Below, in pieces: positions 8,354-16,631 of a DNA stretch of 64,000 bases. The stretch comes from CBDBFH01 sp965204775. GTDB lineage: Bacteria; Pseudomonadota; Alphaproteobacteria; JAPOUT01; G958296285. Below the pieces are notes generated by a model. That model did no database searches and had not been told where the DNA came from. It was given only the letters and a program-made list of their open reading frames with translations. The stretch is taken from positions 124,001 to 188,000 of the forward strand of contig CBDBFH010000029.1 of the NCBI GenBank assembly GCA_965204775.1, given 5' to 3'. Position numbers and translations under genes: made by a program. Each line of letters opens with the position of its first letter. Position 1 is the stretch's first letter.

Positions 8354-9243
8354 AATCACTCACCCCCGCTCTCGCCGAACACCTGCAAAGCGGCGCAACA
8401 AATCTGTGCCATTGCTGGAAACTCACCGCGCGCGACGACGCCGTCCACGGCTTCACCGATCATGACCGCCCGGTCAGTTTCGGCGGCCTGACCTATGAGG
8501 CCGCCTCCGGCTTCTCCGCCAGCGCGGTCGAGAGCGGCCTCGGCCTGCGAATCGACAATCTCGAAGTCCAGGGCGCGCTCGCCTCCCCGGCCCTCGACGA
8601 AGTCCGCCTCGCCCAGGGCTTCTACAACAACGCCCGAATCGAAATCTGGCGCGTCAACTGGCGCGACCCCGCTCAGCGGGTTTTGTTGCGCGCCGGGAAT
8701 ATCGGCGAAATCCGCCGCACCGCCTATGGCTTCTCCTGCGAATTGCTCGGCCTCGCCAACAAACTCAGCCAGCCCTGCGGACGGCTCTACCAGTATTTCT
8801 GCGACGCCGATCTGGGCGACCATCGCTGCCGGGTCGATCTCTCCGATCCGCGCTTCGCCGGGCAGGGCCGGATCGAAAGCGCCGATCAGGCCCCCTGCTT
8901 CGCCGCCGCCGGTCTCGACGCCTTCGGCTCCGGCTGGTTCACCGGCGGCAGGCTCGCCTTCACCTCCGGCGACAACGCCCGCCTCGGCTTCGAGATTCGC
9001 CGCCACCTGCGGCACGACAGCCGGACCCTTCTGGAATTCTGGGAGATGCCGGTCCGCCCCCCAAAGCCAGGCGACCGCTTCACCATCCGCGCCGGCTGCG
9101 ACAAGAGTTTCGACGCCTGCCGCAGCAAATTCGGCAATGGACTCAACTTCCGGGGCTTCCCGCATATGCCCGGCAATGATTTCGCCCAGTCCTACCCGCG
9201 TCCGGAGGGCCGCCATGACGGAACCAGCCGCCAAAATCCGTAA
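8350..9243 (+). CDS. Tail hub protein, DUF2163 family (GTA g13-like)
   Basis: A 297-residue DUF2163 protein. Signatures are GATNLCHCWKL and GLTYEAASGFSASAVESGLGL near the start, and a Cys-containing C-terminal block GCDKSFDACRSKFGN followed by FRGFPHMPGND. Cysteines also occur in QPCGRLYQYFCDADLG and HRCRVDL. The RcGTA hub has been reported to hold an iron-sulfur cluster, and these cysteines would be compatible with that, which is inference here. The gene overlaps g14 by 29 bases. Confidence 0.9.
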   Translation: MKSLTPALAEHLQSGATNLCHCWKLTARDDAVHGFTDHDRPVSFGGLTYEAASGFSASAVESGLGLRIDNLEVQGALASPALDEVRLAQGFYNNARIEIWRVNWRDPAQRVLLRAGNIGEIRRTAYGFSCELLGLANKLSQPCGRLYQYFCDADLGDHRCRVDLSDPRFAGQGRIESADQAPCFAAAGLDAFGSGWFTGGRLAFTSGDNARLGFEIRRHLRHDSRTLLEFWEMPVRPPKPGDRFTIRAGCDKSFDACRSKFGNGLNFRGFPHMPGNDFAQSYPRPEGRHDGTSRQNP

Positions 9244-9718
9244 GTTCACGGCGCATGAGTCCGTAAATCCGCGCCAGCGTATCCTGCGCCTTGCGCGCGG
9301 CTGGATCGGTACGCCTTACCGCCACGGCGCGAGCTGCAAAGGCGCGGGCGCGGATTGTCTGGGACTCGTGCGCGGCGTCTATCGTGAATTCTACGGCTTC
9401 GAGCCGGAGGAGCCGCCGCCCTACTCCCCCGACTGGGATGACGTCCCCGGCCCGGACGGCGGCCATCGCGAACTGCTCTATCAGGCCGCCTGCCGCCATT
9501 TGATGCAAATCCCGCCGGAGACCCGCGCCCCCGGCGATGTCCTCCTCTTCCGCATGACCCCCGCCGCGCCCGCCAAACATGCCGCCATCCTCGCCGAGCC
9601 GGGGCGCATGATCCACGCCTTGAGCGGGCGCGCGGTGATGCTCTCCTTTATCGGCAGCTGGTGGCGGCGGCGGATCGCCGCCGTCTTCGCTTTCCCACCC
9701 CGCGCCGGAGCAAACTAG
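9215..9718 (+). CDS. NlpC/P60 cell-wall peptidase of the tail (GTA g14-like)
   Basis: A 167-residue NlpC/P60 cysteine peptidase, expected at the tail tip where it would help breach the recipient peptidoglycan. The catalytic Cys lies in CKGAGADCLGLVRG (residue 48), and the catalytic His is in APAKHAAILAEPGRMIHA. IGTPYRHGASCKG is the family N-terminal motif. The ATG at 9215 lies inside the end of g13; longer in-frame upstream sequence is a shadow of g13. The next gene starts four bases after its stop. Confidence 0.92.
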   Translation: MTEPAAKIRKFTAHESVNPRQRILRLARGWIGTPYRHGASCKGAGADCLGLVRGVYREFYGFEPEEPPPYSPDWDDVPGPDGGHRELLYQAACRHLMQIPPETRAPGDVLLFRMTPAAPAKHAAILAEPGRMIHALSGRAVMLSFIGSWWRRRIAAVFAFPPRAGAN

Positions 9719-9722
9719 CCTT

Positions 9723-12700
9723 ATGGCCACCCTCGTTTTGTCCGAAGGCGCCGCGGCGCTGGGCAGCGCCGTCTTTGGACCGGCAGGCGCGGTGGCCGGG
9801 CGCGCGCTGGGCGCGCTGGCCGGTTCGGCCATCGACCGCGCCCTCTTCGCACCCTCCGAGCGCGAGGCCGAACCGCCCGCGCTCTCCGATCTCCATTTCC
9901 AGACCTCGCAGGAGGGCGCGCCGGTCCCGCGCCTCTTCGGAAACGTCCGCCTGGCAGGCCAGATCATCTGGGCCGCCCGCTTTCAGCATTCCACCTCCTC
10001 CTCCGGCGGCGGCAAGGGGGGATCGCCTGCCGGCGGCGAAGTCGTCTACCGCCTCTCGCTGGCCATCGGATTGGGCGAGGGGCCGGTCTCCTCCATTGGC
10101 CGCGTCTGGGCCGACGGCCAGCTGCTCGATCTCTCCGCCATCGCCATGCGCCTCCACAAGGGCGGCGAAAGCCAGATGCCCGACTCCCTGATCGAGGCCG
10201 TCGAAGGCCAGAATAACGCCCCCGCCTATCGCGGACTGGCCTATGTCGTCTTCGAGGATCTCGACCTCTCCCCCTTCGGCAACCGCATCCCGCAATTCTC
10301 CTTCGAAATCTCCCGGCCCCTCGCCTCCGGGGCCGAACGCGTGCGGGCGGCGACCATCATCCCCGGCGCAACCGAATTCGGCTATTCCCCAACCCCCCAC
10401 TGGCGCTACGCCTCCGCCGGGCGCACCGCTCCGGAAAACGTGCACAATGCGCAGGGTCTATCGGACTGGAACGTCTCGCTCGATCAATTGCGCGAGACTT
10501 GCCCCAATTGCCGGTCGGCGGCGCTGGTGGTCTCGTGGTTCGGAACCGATCTGCGCTGCGGGGTCTGCGAGCTTCACCCCGGCGTCGAGAGCCGCGACAA
10601 GATCACCGCCCCCACCCAATGGAGCGCCGCCGGACGAAACCGGCGCAACGCCCATCTGGTCAGCCGCGCCCTGGGGCGTCCGGCCTATGGCGGAACCCCT
10701 TCCGACGCCTCGGTCGTCGAGGCCATCCGCGACCTCAAACAGCGCGGGATGAAGGTGCTCTTCTATCCCTTCATCCTCATGGACGTCCCCGCCGGCAACA
10801 ACCTGCCCAATATCTGGAACGGAATCGGCCAGCCGCCCTATCCGTGGCGCGGGCGCATCACCTGCACCCCCGCCCCCGGACAGGCCGGCAGCCCCGATAA
10901 GACCCCGCAGGCCGCCGGGCAGGTCGAGCGCTTCTTTGGCCGCGCCGCGCCCGCCGACTTCCGCATTGAGGGCGGAGCGGTCCGCTACGCCGGGCGCGAA
11001 GAATGGAGCCTGCGGCGGATGATCCTCCATTACGCCTATCTGTGCCGGTTGGCCGGAGGGGTCGAGGCCTTTTTGATCGGCAGCGAATTGCGCGATCTGA
11101 CCCGCGTGCGCAGCGGCTCCAACAGCTACCCCGCCGTCGAGCAGCTGCGCTCTCTCGTCCGGGATGTCCGCGCCGTTCTGCCTTCGGCCAAACTCTCTTA
11201 CGCCGCCGACTGGAGCGAATACGCCGGTCACGCCCCCGGCGACGGAAGCGGCGATCTCTATTTCCATCTCGATCCGTTCTGGTCCGACCCGGCGGTGGAT
11301 TTCGTCGGCATCGACTACTACATGGCCCTCGCCGACTGGCGCGACGGGCGCGATCATCTCGACGCCCGCCGCGCCAACAGCATCTATGACCACGCCTATC
11401 TGGCTTCGAACATCAATGGCGGCGAGAATTACGACTGGTATTACGGCAGCCAGGCCGACCGCGAGTCGCAAACCCGCCGCCCGATCCATGACGGCGCGCG
11501 CGGCAAGCACTGGGTCTTTCGCGCCAAGGACATCGCCAACTGGTGGCGCAGCGAGCATTACGACCGCCCCGGCGGCGGCGAAGCCCAGGACCCGACCGCA
11601 TGGCGTCCGGGCATGAAGCCGGTCTGGCTCACCGAAATGGGCTGCCCGGCGGTCGACAAGGGCGCCAACCAGCCCAACGTCTTCCTCGACGCCAAGTCCT
11701 TCGAGAGCGCGCTCCCCCACTTCTCCGACGGTTCGCCCGACGACCTCATGCAGAGCCGCTATATCGAGGCGGTGCTCGCCTCCTTCGACGAGAACGACCC
11801 CGCCCATCTCGCCGCCGCCAATCCGCTCTCCCCGCAGAACGGACAGCGCATGATCTCGCCCGAAAACATCTATGTCTGGACCTGGGACGCCCGGCCCTGG
11901 CCCCATTTCCCGCAACTGGAGGCGGTCTGGGGCGATGGCCCCAATTGGCGCCGCGGCCATTGGATCACCGGGCGGCTGGGCGCGGCTTCGCTGGCCGCCG
12001 TGGTCGAAGACATCGCCCGCGCCGCCGGTCTCGAAGACGCCGACGCCTCACAACTCAACGGAATCGTCAAGGGCTTCGTCATCGACCGGGTCAGCCCGGC
12101 GCGCGAGGCGCTCGACGCCCTGATGCGGTTCTTCTTCTTCGACTCCGCCGAAAGCGAAGGCCGCCTCCGCTTCTTCCACCGCGCCCAAAACCCCGCCGCC
12201 CGCCTCCGGCCCGCACATCTCGCCCTCGAACGGCCCGAAGACGCCGCCTATCGCCTCGCCCACAGGCCGGAAGGACAACTGCCCGTCTCGGTCAAACTCC
12301 TCTTCGTCGATCACGAGGCCGAATACCGCCAGTCGGTCGCCGAGGCCCGCCGCCTGATCGCCGACAGCCGCTACACCGCCCTCGCCCGCCTGCCCATCGC
12401 CGCCGATCACGCGCAGGCCCGCGCCGCCGCACAAAGATGGCTGCAGGAAACATGGATCGCGCGCGAAACCGCCGCCTTCAGCCTCCCCCCAAGCCTGCTC
12501 GCCCTTGAGCCGGGCGACGTCGTCCGCCTCGACCTGCCCGGACGCAGCCTCGATCTGCGCCTCACCCTCCTGCAGGAGGCCGGAGCCAGACGCGCCGAGG
12601 CCGTCGCCTGCGCCCCCCAAATCTATGGCGGCAACCTGCCCCGCCTCGAACGCGCCTATCTTCCCGGCCAAACCGAAGCCTATGGGCCGCCCGGCGTCCA

Positions 12701-13625
12701 TCTGCTCGATCTGCCTCTCCTGCGCGGCGACGAAGACCCTCTCGCCCCCCATGCCGCCGCCGCCGCCGAACCCTGGCCGGGCGCGGTTTCCTTCTGGCGC
12801 AGCGACTCGCCCGACAGAGGCTTCCTCCACGCCCTCACCCTCCCCGCGCCGGCGACTCTGGGCCAGACCGAAACCCCCCTCCCTCCCGGACCCGAAGGGC
12901 GCTGGGACGAGATCAACCAATTGCGCGTCCGGCTCTTTCAGGGCCAGCTCTCCTCGCGCCCCGAAGCCGATGTCCTCAACGGCGCCAATGCCGCCGCGCT
13001 GCGCAACGAAGAGGGCGGATGGGAGGTCATCCAGTTCCGCCGCGCCGAACTGATTGCCCCTGACGTCTGGCAACTCTCCGGATTGCTGCGCGGGCAGGCC
13101 GGAACCGAAGACGCCATGCGCGATCCGCTTCCTTCCGGCGCGCCTTTCGTTCTGCTGGGGCCGGAAGTCCGCCAGCCCCGCTTCGCCCCCAATCTGCGCG
13201 GACACAAGCTTTTCTGGCGCGCCGGACCAACGCATGCCGGGCCGCATGGCAGGGCCGCCACTCAGTTCAGCGCCGCCGTCCAGGGCCTCGGCCTGCGCCC
13301 GTTCAGTCCCGTCCACCCGCATGCCGCGCCGCGCCCCGGCGGCGGCTTCGATATTTCATGGACCCGCCGAACCCGCATCGGCGGCGACGACTGGACCCTC
13401 CCCGACGCACCGCTGGGCGAGGAAGAAGAAGCCTATGAGGTCGATGTCCTCAAACAGGGCCGGGTCGTGCGAACCCTGCGCAGCCGCGCACCTTCCGCCT
13501 TCTATGCCGCGGAAGACGCCGAAGCCGATTTCGGCCAAACCCCCTCCCGCCTGCACCTGCGCATCCATCAGATCAGCCGCCTGTTCGGACGCGGCGCTCC
13601 CAGAGAGGTCATAACCGATGTCTGA
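9723..13625 (+). CDS. Giant baseplate protein with TIM-barrel-like domain (GTA g15-like)
   Basis: A 1300-residue baseplate/host-recognition protein, matching the length of the RcGTA g15 product. The N-terminal 200 residues hold the conserved LVLSEGAAALGSAVFGPAG and VPRLFGNVRLAGQIIWAARF. The central part, roughly residues 300-700, is the GTA TIM-barrel-like domain with WSEYAGHAPGDGSGDLYFHL, PAVDFVGIDYYMAL and KPVWLTEMGCPAVDKGANQP. The remainder is the phage tail fold (EPGDVVRLDLPG). The few Cys residues (ETCPNCRSAA) are near residue 260. It is fully open, which argues against decay of the cluster. Confidence 0.93.
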   Translation: MATLVLSEGAAALGSAVFGPAGAVAGRALGALAGSAIDRALFAPSEREAEPPALSDLHFQTSQEGAPVPRLFGNVRLAGQIIWAARFQHSTSSSGGGKGGSPAGGEVVYRLSLAIGLGEGPVSSIGRVWADGQLLDLSAIAMRLHKGGESQMPDSLIEAVEGQNNAPAYRGLAYVVFEDLDLSPFGNRIPQFSFEISRPLASGAERVRAATIIPGATEFGYSPTPHWRYASAGRTAPENVHNAQGLSDWNVSLDQLRETCPNCRSAALVVSWFGTDLRCGVCELHPGVESRDKITAPTQWSAAGRNRRNAHLVSRALGRPAYGGTPSDASVVEAIRDLKQRGMKVLFYPFILMDVPAGNNLPNIWNGIGQPPYPWRGRITCTPAPGQAGSPDKTPQAAGQVERFFGRAAPADFRIEGGAVRYAGREEWSLRRMILHYAYLCRLAGGVEAFLIGSELRDLTRVRSGSNSYPAVEQLRSLVRDVRAVLPSAKLSYAADWSEYAGHAPGDGSGDLYFHLDPFWSDPAVDFVGIDYYMALADWRDGRDHLDARRANSIYDHAYLASNINGGENYDWYYGSQADRESQTRRPIHDGARGKHWVFRAKDIANWWRSEHYDRPGGGEAQDPTAWRPGMKPVWLTEMGCPAVDKGANQPNVFLDAKSFESALPHFSDGSPDDLMQSRYIEAVLASFDENDPAHLAAANPLSPQNGQRMISPENIYVWTWDARPWPHFPQLEAVWGDGPNWRRGHWITGRLGAASLAAVVEDIARAAGLEDADASQLNGIVKGFVIDRVSPAREALDALMRFFFFDSAESEGRLRFFHRAQNPAARLRPAHLALERPEDAAYRLAHRPEGQLPVSVKLLFVDHEAEYRQSVAEARRLIADSRYTALARLPIAADHAQARAAAQRWLQETWIARETAAFSLPPSLLALEPGDVVRLDLPGRSLDLRLTLLQEAGARRAEAVACAPQIYGGNLPRLERAYLPGQTEAYGPPGVHLLDLPLLRGDEDPLAPHAAAAAEPWPGAVSFWRSDSPDRGFLHALTLPAPATLGQTETPLPPGPEGRWDEINQLRVRLFQGQLSSRPEADVLNGANAAALRNEEGGWEVIQFRRAELIAPDVWQLSGLLRGQAGTEDAMRDPLPSGAPFVLLGPEVRQPRFAPNLRGHKLFWRAGPTHAGPHGRAATQFSAAVQGLGLRPFSPVHPHAAPRPGGGFDISWTRRTRIGGDDWTLPDAPLGEEEEAYEVDVLKQGRVVRTLRSRAPSAFYAAEDAEADFGQTPSRLHLRIHQISRLFGRGAPREVITDV

Positions 13626-14334
13626 AACTCCCCGCCTCCAACTGCCCTACGTCCAGGCCGCGCAGGCGCAAAAACATGTCACCGTCAACCGCTCGCTCGA
13701 CCGCCTCGACCTGCTCGTCAATCTTGCCGCCAAAAGCCGGATGCACCAGTCCCCGCCCTCCGATCCGCAGGACGGCGACAGATATGTCGTCCCGCCGGGG
13801 GCCTCCGGCGCGTGGCAGGGCAGGGACAATGCCGTCGCCGCTTTCGCCGGAGACGCATGGGCATATTTCCCGCCCCATCACGGAATGCAGGTCTGGATCG
13901 AGGAGGAAGCCCGGCGCTATACGTTCGGCGGGGCAGGCTGGACGGCGGAAACGGCGCCGTCCGATCCGCTCGCCGGGGCAAAATTCCGGATGATCCGGGA
14001 AGAGGCCGACTTCGCCGCCTCCGGAGCGGGGACGCGGCTGCAAAGCGTGATCCCGCCCTGGAGTTTCGTCCTCGCCGCCGCCTGCCTGATCCTCTCCGAG
14101 GTGACCGGAGTGAGCGGCTGGAAACTTCACACCACCGAGACCACCGGCCGCGACCTGATCCCTTCCGGACCGCTCGCCGCCGGGGCGAGAGCGGCCGAAT
14201 TTTATTCCACGCCTCTCGCGGTGCGGGGGACGCAGGCCGGTCTGCGGCTCTCCGCGCTTGACGGCGGGCAAATCCTGTCGGGCAGGGGAATTATCTCCGT
14301 TCATCTGATCAGCTTTTCATTCCCCTCCGCCTGA
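13618..14334 (+). CDS. DUF2793 domain-containing protein (GTA-associated, likely tail fibre/receptor protein)
   Basis: A 238-residue protein beginning SETPRLQLPYVQAAQAQKHVTVN, the signature of DUF2793, with QDGDRYVVPPGASGAWQGRDNAVAAF and AYFPPHHGMQVWIEE. DUF2793 proteins commonly follow g15 in GTA and prophage tail modules and are thought to belong to the fibre or capsule-binding apparatus. The C-terminal 90 residues are beta-rich and do not resemble anything I can name. It overlaps g15 by eight bases and is the last gene of the cluster. Confidence 0.85.
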   Translation: MSETPRLQLPYVQAAQAQKHVTVNRSLDRLDLLVNLAAKSRMHQSPPSDPQDGDRYVVPPGASGAWQGRDNAVAAFAGDAWAYFPPHHGMQVWIEEEARRYTFGGAGWTAETAPSDPLAGAKFRMIREEADFAASGAGTRLQSVIPPWSFVLAAACLILSEVTGVSGWKLHTTETTGRDLIPSGPLAAGARAAEFYSTPLAVRGTQAGLRLSALDGGQILSGRGIISVHLISFSFPSA

Positions 14335-14343
14335 AACCCATCC

Positions 14344-14383
14344 GGTCAAGTTTTTGACCCGCGCGCGATTTTGCGCCTAGAAT
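14344..14383 (+). promoter_or_regulatory. Promoter with overlapping inverted repeat ahead of the SDR gene
   Basis: TTGACC (14354-14359) and TAGAAT (14378-14383) are separated by 18 bases and lie about 30 bases ahead of the SDR start, a good sigma-70 match. The -35 box forms the right arm of a perfect inverted repeat GGTCAA-GTTT-TTGACC (14344-14359), so a repressor bound there would occlude polymerase. The promoter assignment is by eye. Confidence 0.5.
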
Positions 14384-14412
14384 GCGCGCGCAACACAAAA
14401 AGGGGGGAGAAC

Positions 14413-15222
14413 ATGGCGAGGCTGGAGGGGCGCATTGCGCTGGTCACCGGCGGCGGACGCGGCATCGGGCAGGCGATTGCCGAGGCCTTCGCCGAGGAGG
14501 GGGCGCAGATCATCCTCGCCGACATTCTTGAAAAAGACGGCCCCGCCGCCGCCCGCAAGATCAATCAGCGTCACGGCGAGGGACGCGCGCGCTTCGTCCG
14601 CCTCGACGTCACCGACGAGGAGAACTGGCGCGAACTCTGCGCCCGGTGCGAGCAGGACTTTGGCGGCCTCGATATTCTGGCCAACAATGCCGGAATCTAT
14701 CATACCGCCCCGGTCAGCGAGACCACGCTGGAAGACTGGCGGCGGGTCATGGCCGTCAATGTGGACGGCGTCTTTCTGGGCTGCAAACATGCGCTCCCCC
14801 TCCTGAAGAAGCGGGCCGGGAAATGGCGGGGCGGAGGGGCGATCATAAATCTTTCCTCAATGGCCGGGATCGACGGGGCGGCGATGCACAGCGCCTATTG
14901 CTCCTCGAAAGGAGCGGTGCGCCTGATGACCAAGGCGGTCGCGCTGGAGGCGGCGGCGGAAGACCCGCCGGTGCGGGTCAACTCGCTTCATCCCGGCGTG
15001 GTCGAGACCGCGATGGGCGGCGAGGTCGTGCAGACCATGATCCATGCGGGCCGGGCCAATGACACGCAGTCGGCGGCGGGGGTAGTGGCGATGCTGCATC
15101 CCCTGCGGCGTATGGGGCAGGCCGGGGAGATCGCCCGCGCCGCCGTCTATCTGGCCGGCGACGACGCCGCTTTCATCACCGGCGCCGAACTCGTCATCGA
15201 CGGCGGCGTGACCGCAGGCTAG
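14413..15222 (+). CDS. Short-chain dehydrogenase/reductase
   Basis: A 269-residue classical SDR that should oxidise or reduce a small alcohol/ketone with NAD(P). The Rossmann motif TGGGRGIGQ lies near residue 14, NNAG near 90, the catalytic Ser in NLSSMAG, and YCSSK supplies the Tyr and Lys. HPGVVETAM and AAFITGAELVIDGG are typical C-terminal elements. The acidic end of the second strand (LADILEK) suggests NAD preference. The start has a strong GGGGGGAGA ribosome site. The substrate cannot be told from sequence. Confidence 0.9.
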   Translation: MARLEGRIALVTGGGRGIGQAIAEAFAEEGAQIILADILEKDGPAAARKINQRHGEGRARFVRLDVTDEENWRELCARCEQDFGGLDILANNAGIYHTAPVSETTLEDWRRVMAVNVDGVFLGCKHALPLLKKRAGKWRGGGAIINLSSMAGIDGAAMHSAYCSSKGAVRLMTKAVALEAAAEDPPVRVNSLHPGVVETAMGGEVVQTMIHAGRANDTQSAAGVVAMLHPLRRMGQAGEIARAAVYLAGDDAAFITGAELVIDGGVTAG

Positions 15223-15229
15223 AGAGCCG

Positions 15230-15901
15230 ATGAAAGTCTCCGAAGCCGTCGCCAGCCGGATCACGACCCGCGCCTTTTTGCCCAGGCCGGTCGATCCCGG
15301 CCTCGTGCGCGAGCTTCTGGCGAAAGCCGCCCGCGCCCCCTCCGGCGGAAACCTTCAGCCCTGGCGCATCTACGGCGTCCACGGCGCAAGCTGCGAGGCC
15401 TTCCTCGCCGAGGTCGAAAAAACCCGCGCCCAGCACCCCTTCGGCGAAAAGGCCGAATACAACGTCTATCCCCCCAAACTCAAAGAGCCCTATCGTACGC
15501 GCCGCTACCGGGTCGGCGAGCAGCTCTACGCGATCCTCGGCATCCCCCGCGAAGACCGCAAGGCGCGCCTTGCCCAGCTCGCCCGCAATTACGACTTCTT
15601 CGGCGCGCGCACCGCTCTCTTCTTCACCATCGACCGCGATATGCAGCAGGGGCAGTGGTCCGATCTGGGCATGTTCCTCCAGACCATCATGCTTCTCGCC
15701 CGCGAGGCCGGTCTGCACAGCTGCCCGCAGGAGGCCTGGGCCTCCTTCAGCCCGACCATCCGCCGCTTCTTCGCCATACCTCCCGAAGAAATGGTCTTCT
15801 GCGGCATGGGAATCGGCTATATCGACGAGGCGCAGCCGGTCAACGGCCTGCGCACCGAGCGCGCCCCGGTCGAGGAATTCGCCGTCCTCAAGGGCTTCTA
15901 G
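15230..15901 (+). CDS. Nitroreductase family protein (FMN oxidoreductase)
   Basis: A 223-residue FMN-dependent nitroreductase-fold protein. RITTRAFLPRPVDPGLV and KAARAPSGGNLQPW are the FMN phosphate and ring contacts; the middle holds LGMFLQTIMLLAREAGLHSCPQEAW and the end MVFCGMGIGYIDE. It begins seven bases after the SDR stop, so the two are probably co-transcribed. The natural substrate is unknown: nitroaromatics, quinones or enones are all used in the family. Confidence 0.9.
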   Translation: MKVSEAVASRITTRAFLPRPVDPGLVRELLAKAARAPSGGNLQPWRIYGVHGASCEAFLAEVEKTRAQHPFGEKAEYNVYPPKLKEPYRTRRYRVGEQLYAILGIPREDRKARLAQLARNYDFFGARTALFFTIDRDMQQGQWSDLGMFLQTIMLLAREAGLHSCPQEAWASFSPTIRRFFAIPPEEMVFCGMGIGYIDEAQPVNGLRTERAPVEEFAVLKGF

Positions 15902-15931
15902 AGGGTCTTCCAGGAAGCCTCCGGCGGGGCC

Positions 15932-15960
15932 TTTCACCCCGCGCCGCCCCCTGCTATAGT
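15932..15960 (+). promoter_or_regulatory. Candidate sigma-70 promoter for the glutaredoxin gene
   Basis: TTTCAC and TATAGT are separated by 17 bases, and the -10 box ends ten bases before the ATG of the next gene, leaving a very short or absent leader. The -35 box is weak; the -10 box and spacing are good. Confidence 0.4.
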
Positions 15961-15969
15961 CCGCCGGTC

Positions 15970-16596
15970 ATGAGCAAGGCGGCGCAAAATCCGGTTCAGG
16001 TGACCATCTTTCGCTGGGCGGGAAAGTGGGGGCCGTGGAAGGTCAACATTCCCTGCGGCGAATGCGCGCTTACCCTGGATGTCGTCAAGGACTGCTTCGA
16101 GAACGAACTCAAGGGCGTTCCGGTCGCGCTCGACGTGCGCGAGTGGCTCACCGAATGGTGGAAGCCCCTGCGCCGCGGCGGCTGGCATGCGCCGATTGTC
16201 ATGGTCGAGGGCCGGGTGGTCAGTCAGGGCGAGGCGCTCAATCGCGGCCTGATGACCCAGGCGGTCATCAATCATCACGCCCGCCGCGCCCCGCTCTCCG
16301 GCAATCACCTGTTCGGCAAGGAGACCTGCCCCCATTGTCATCGCGCCAAGGGCTATCTGCGCGAGGCCGGAATCGACTATGACTATCATGACGTCGTCCG
16401 CGATCCGCGCGCCCTCTATGAGATGCTGGCGCGGGTCAAGCCGATTGTTGGGCCGAAGGTCCCGGTCACGGTTCCACAGATCTGGCTGGATGGCGATTAT
16501 GTCGGCGGGGCGGACGATCTGGGGCGGCGGCTCAACCGCACCGACATCCAGCCCAACCCGGAGCGTGGCCGCTCCTCCCTCTCGCCCGGAAGGTAA
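15970..16596 (+). CDS. Two-domain glutaredoxin-like protein
   Basis: A 208-residue protein. The C-terminal half is a glutaredoxin domain with the active site KETCPHCHRAKGYL, the cis-Pro in VTVPQIWLDG and the glutathione-binding YVGGADDL. The N-terminal half is a separate domain with its own CGEC pair in VNIPCGECALTLDVVKDC, then a long region ending PIVMVEGRVVSQG, which resembles a second thioredoxin-like fold. It may act as a thiol-disulfide relay protein. There is no signal peptide, so it is likely cytosolic. The function of the N-terminal CxxC is inferred. Confidence 0.82.
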   Translation: MSKAAQNPVQVTIFRWAGKWGPWKVNIPCGECALTLDVVKDCFENELKGVPVALDVREWLTEWWKPLRRGGWHAPIVMVEGRVVSQGEALNRGLMTQAVINHHARRAPLSGNHLFGKETCPHCHRAKGYLREAGIDYDYHDVVRDPRALYEMLARVKPIVGPKVPVTVPQIWLDGDYVGGADDLGRRLNRTDIQPNPERGRSSLSPGR

Positions 16597-16611
16597 GATC
16601 AATTGATCTTA
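16594..16611. promoter_or_regulatory. 18-bp perfect palindrome
   Basis: TAAGATCAATTGATCTTA reads identically on both strands. It overlaps the stop codon of the glutaredoxin gene and ends 21 bases before the ATG of the next gene. The perfect symmetry and position suggest an operator; there is no T-run, so a terminator is unlikely. No binding protein is known. Confidence 0.45.
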
Positions 16612-16631
16612 ATCGCGGGGGACTCTTGGCG

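Noticed and set aside
1..14334. Integrated temperate prophage
   Set aside because: No integrase, repressor, lysis genes or attachment repeats are visible, and codon use matches the host; the gene order is that of a GTA. Sequence left of base 1 could still change this.
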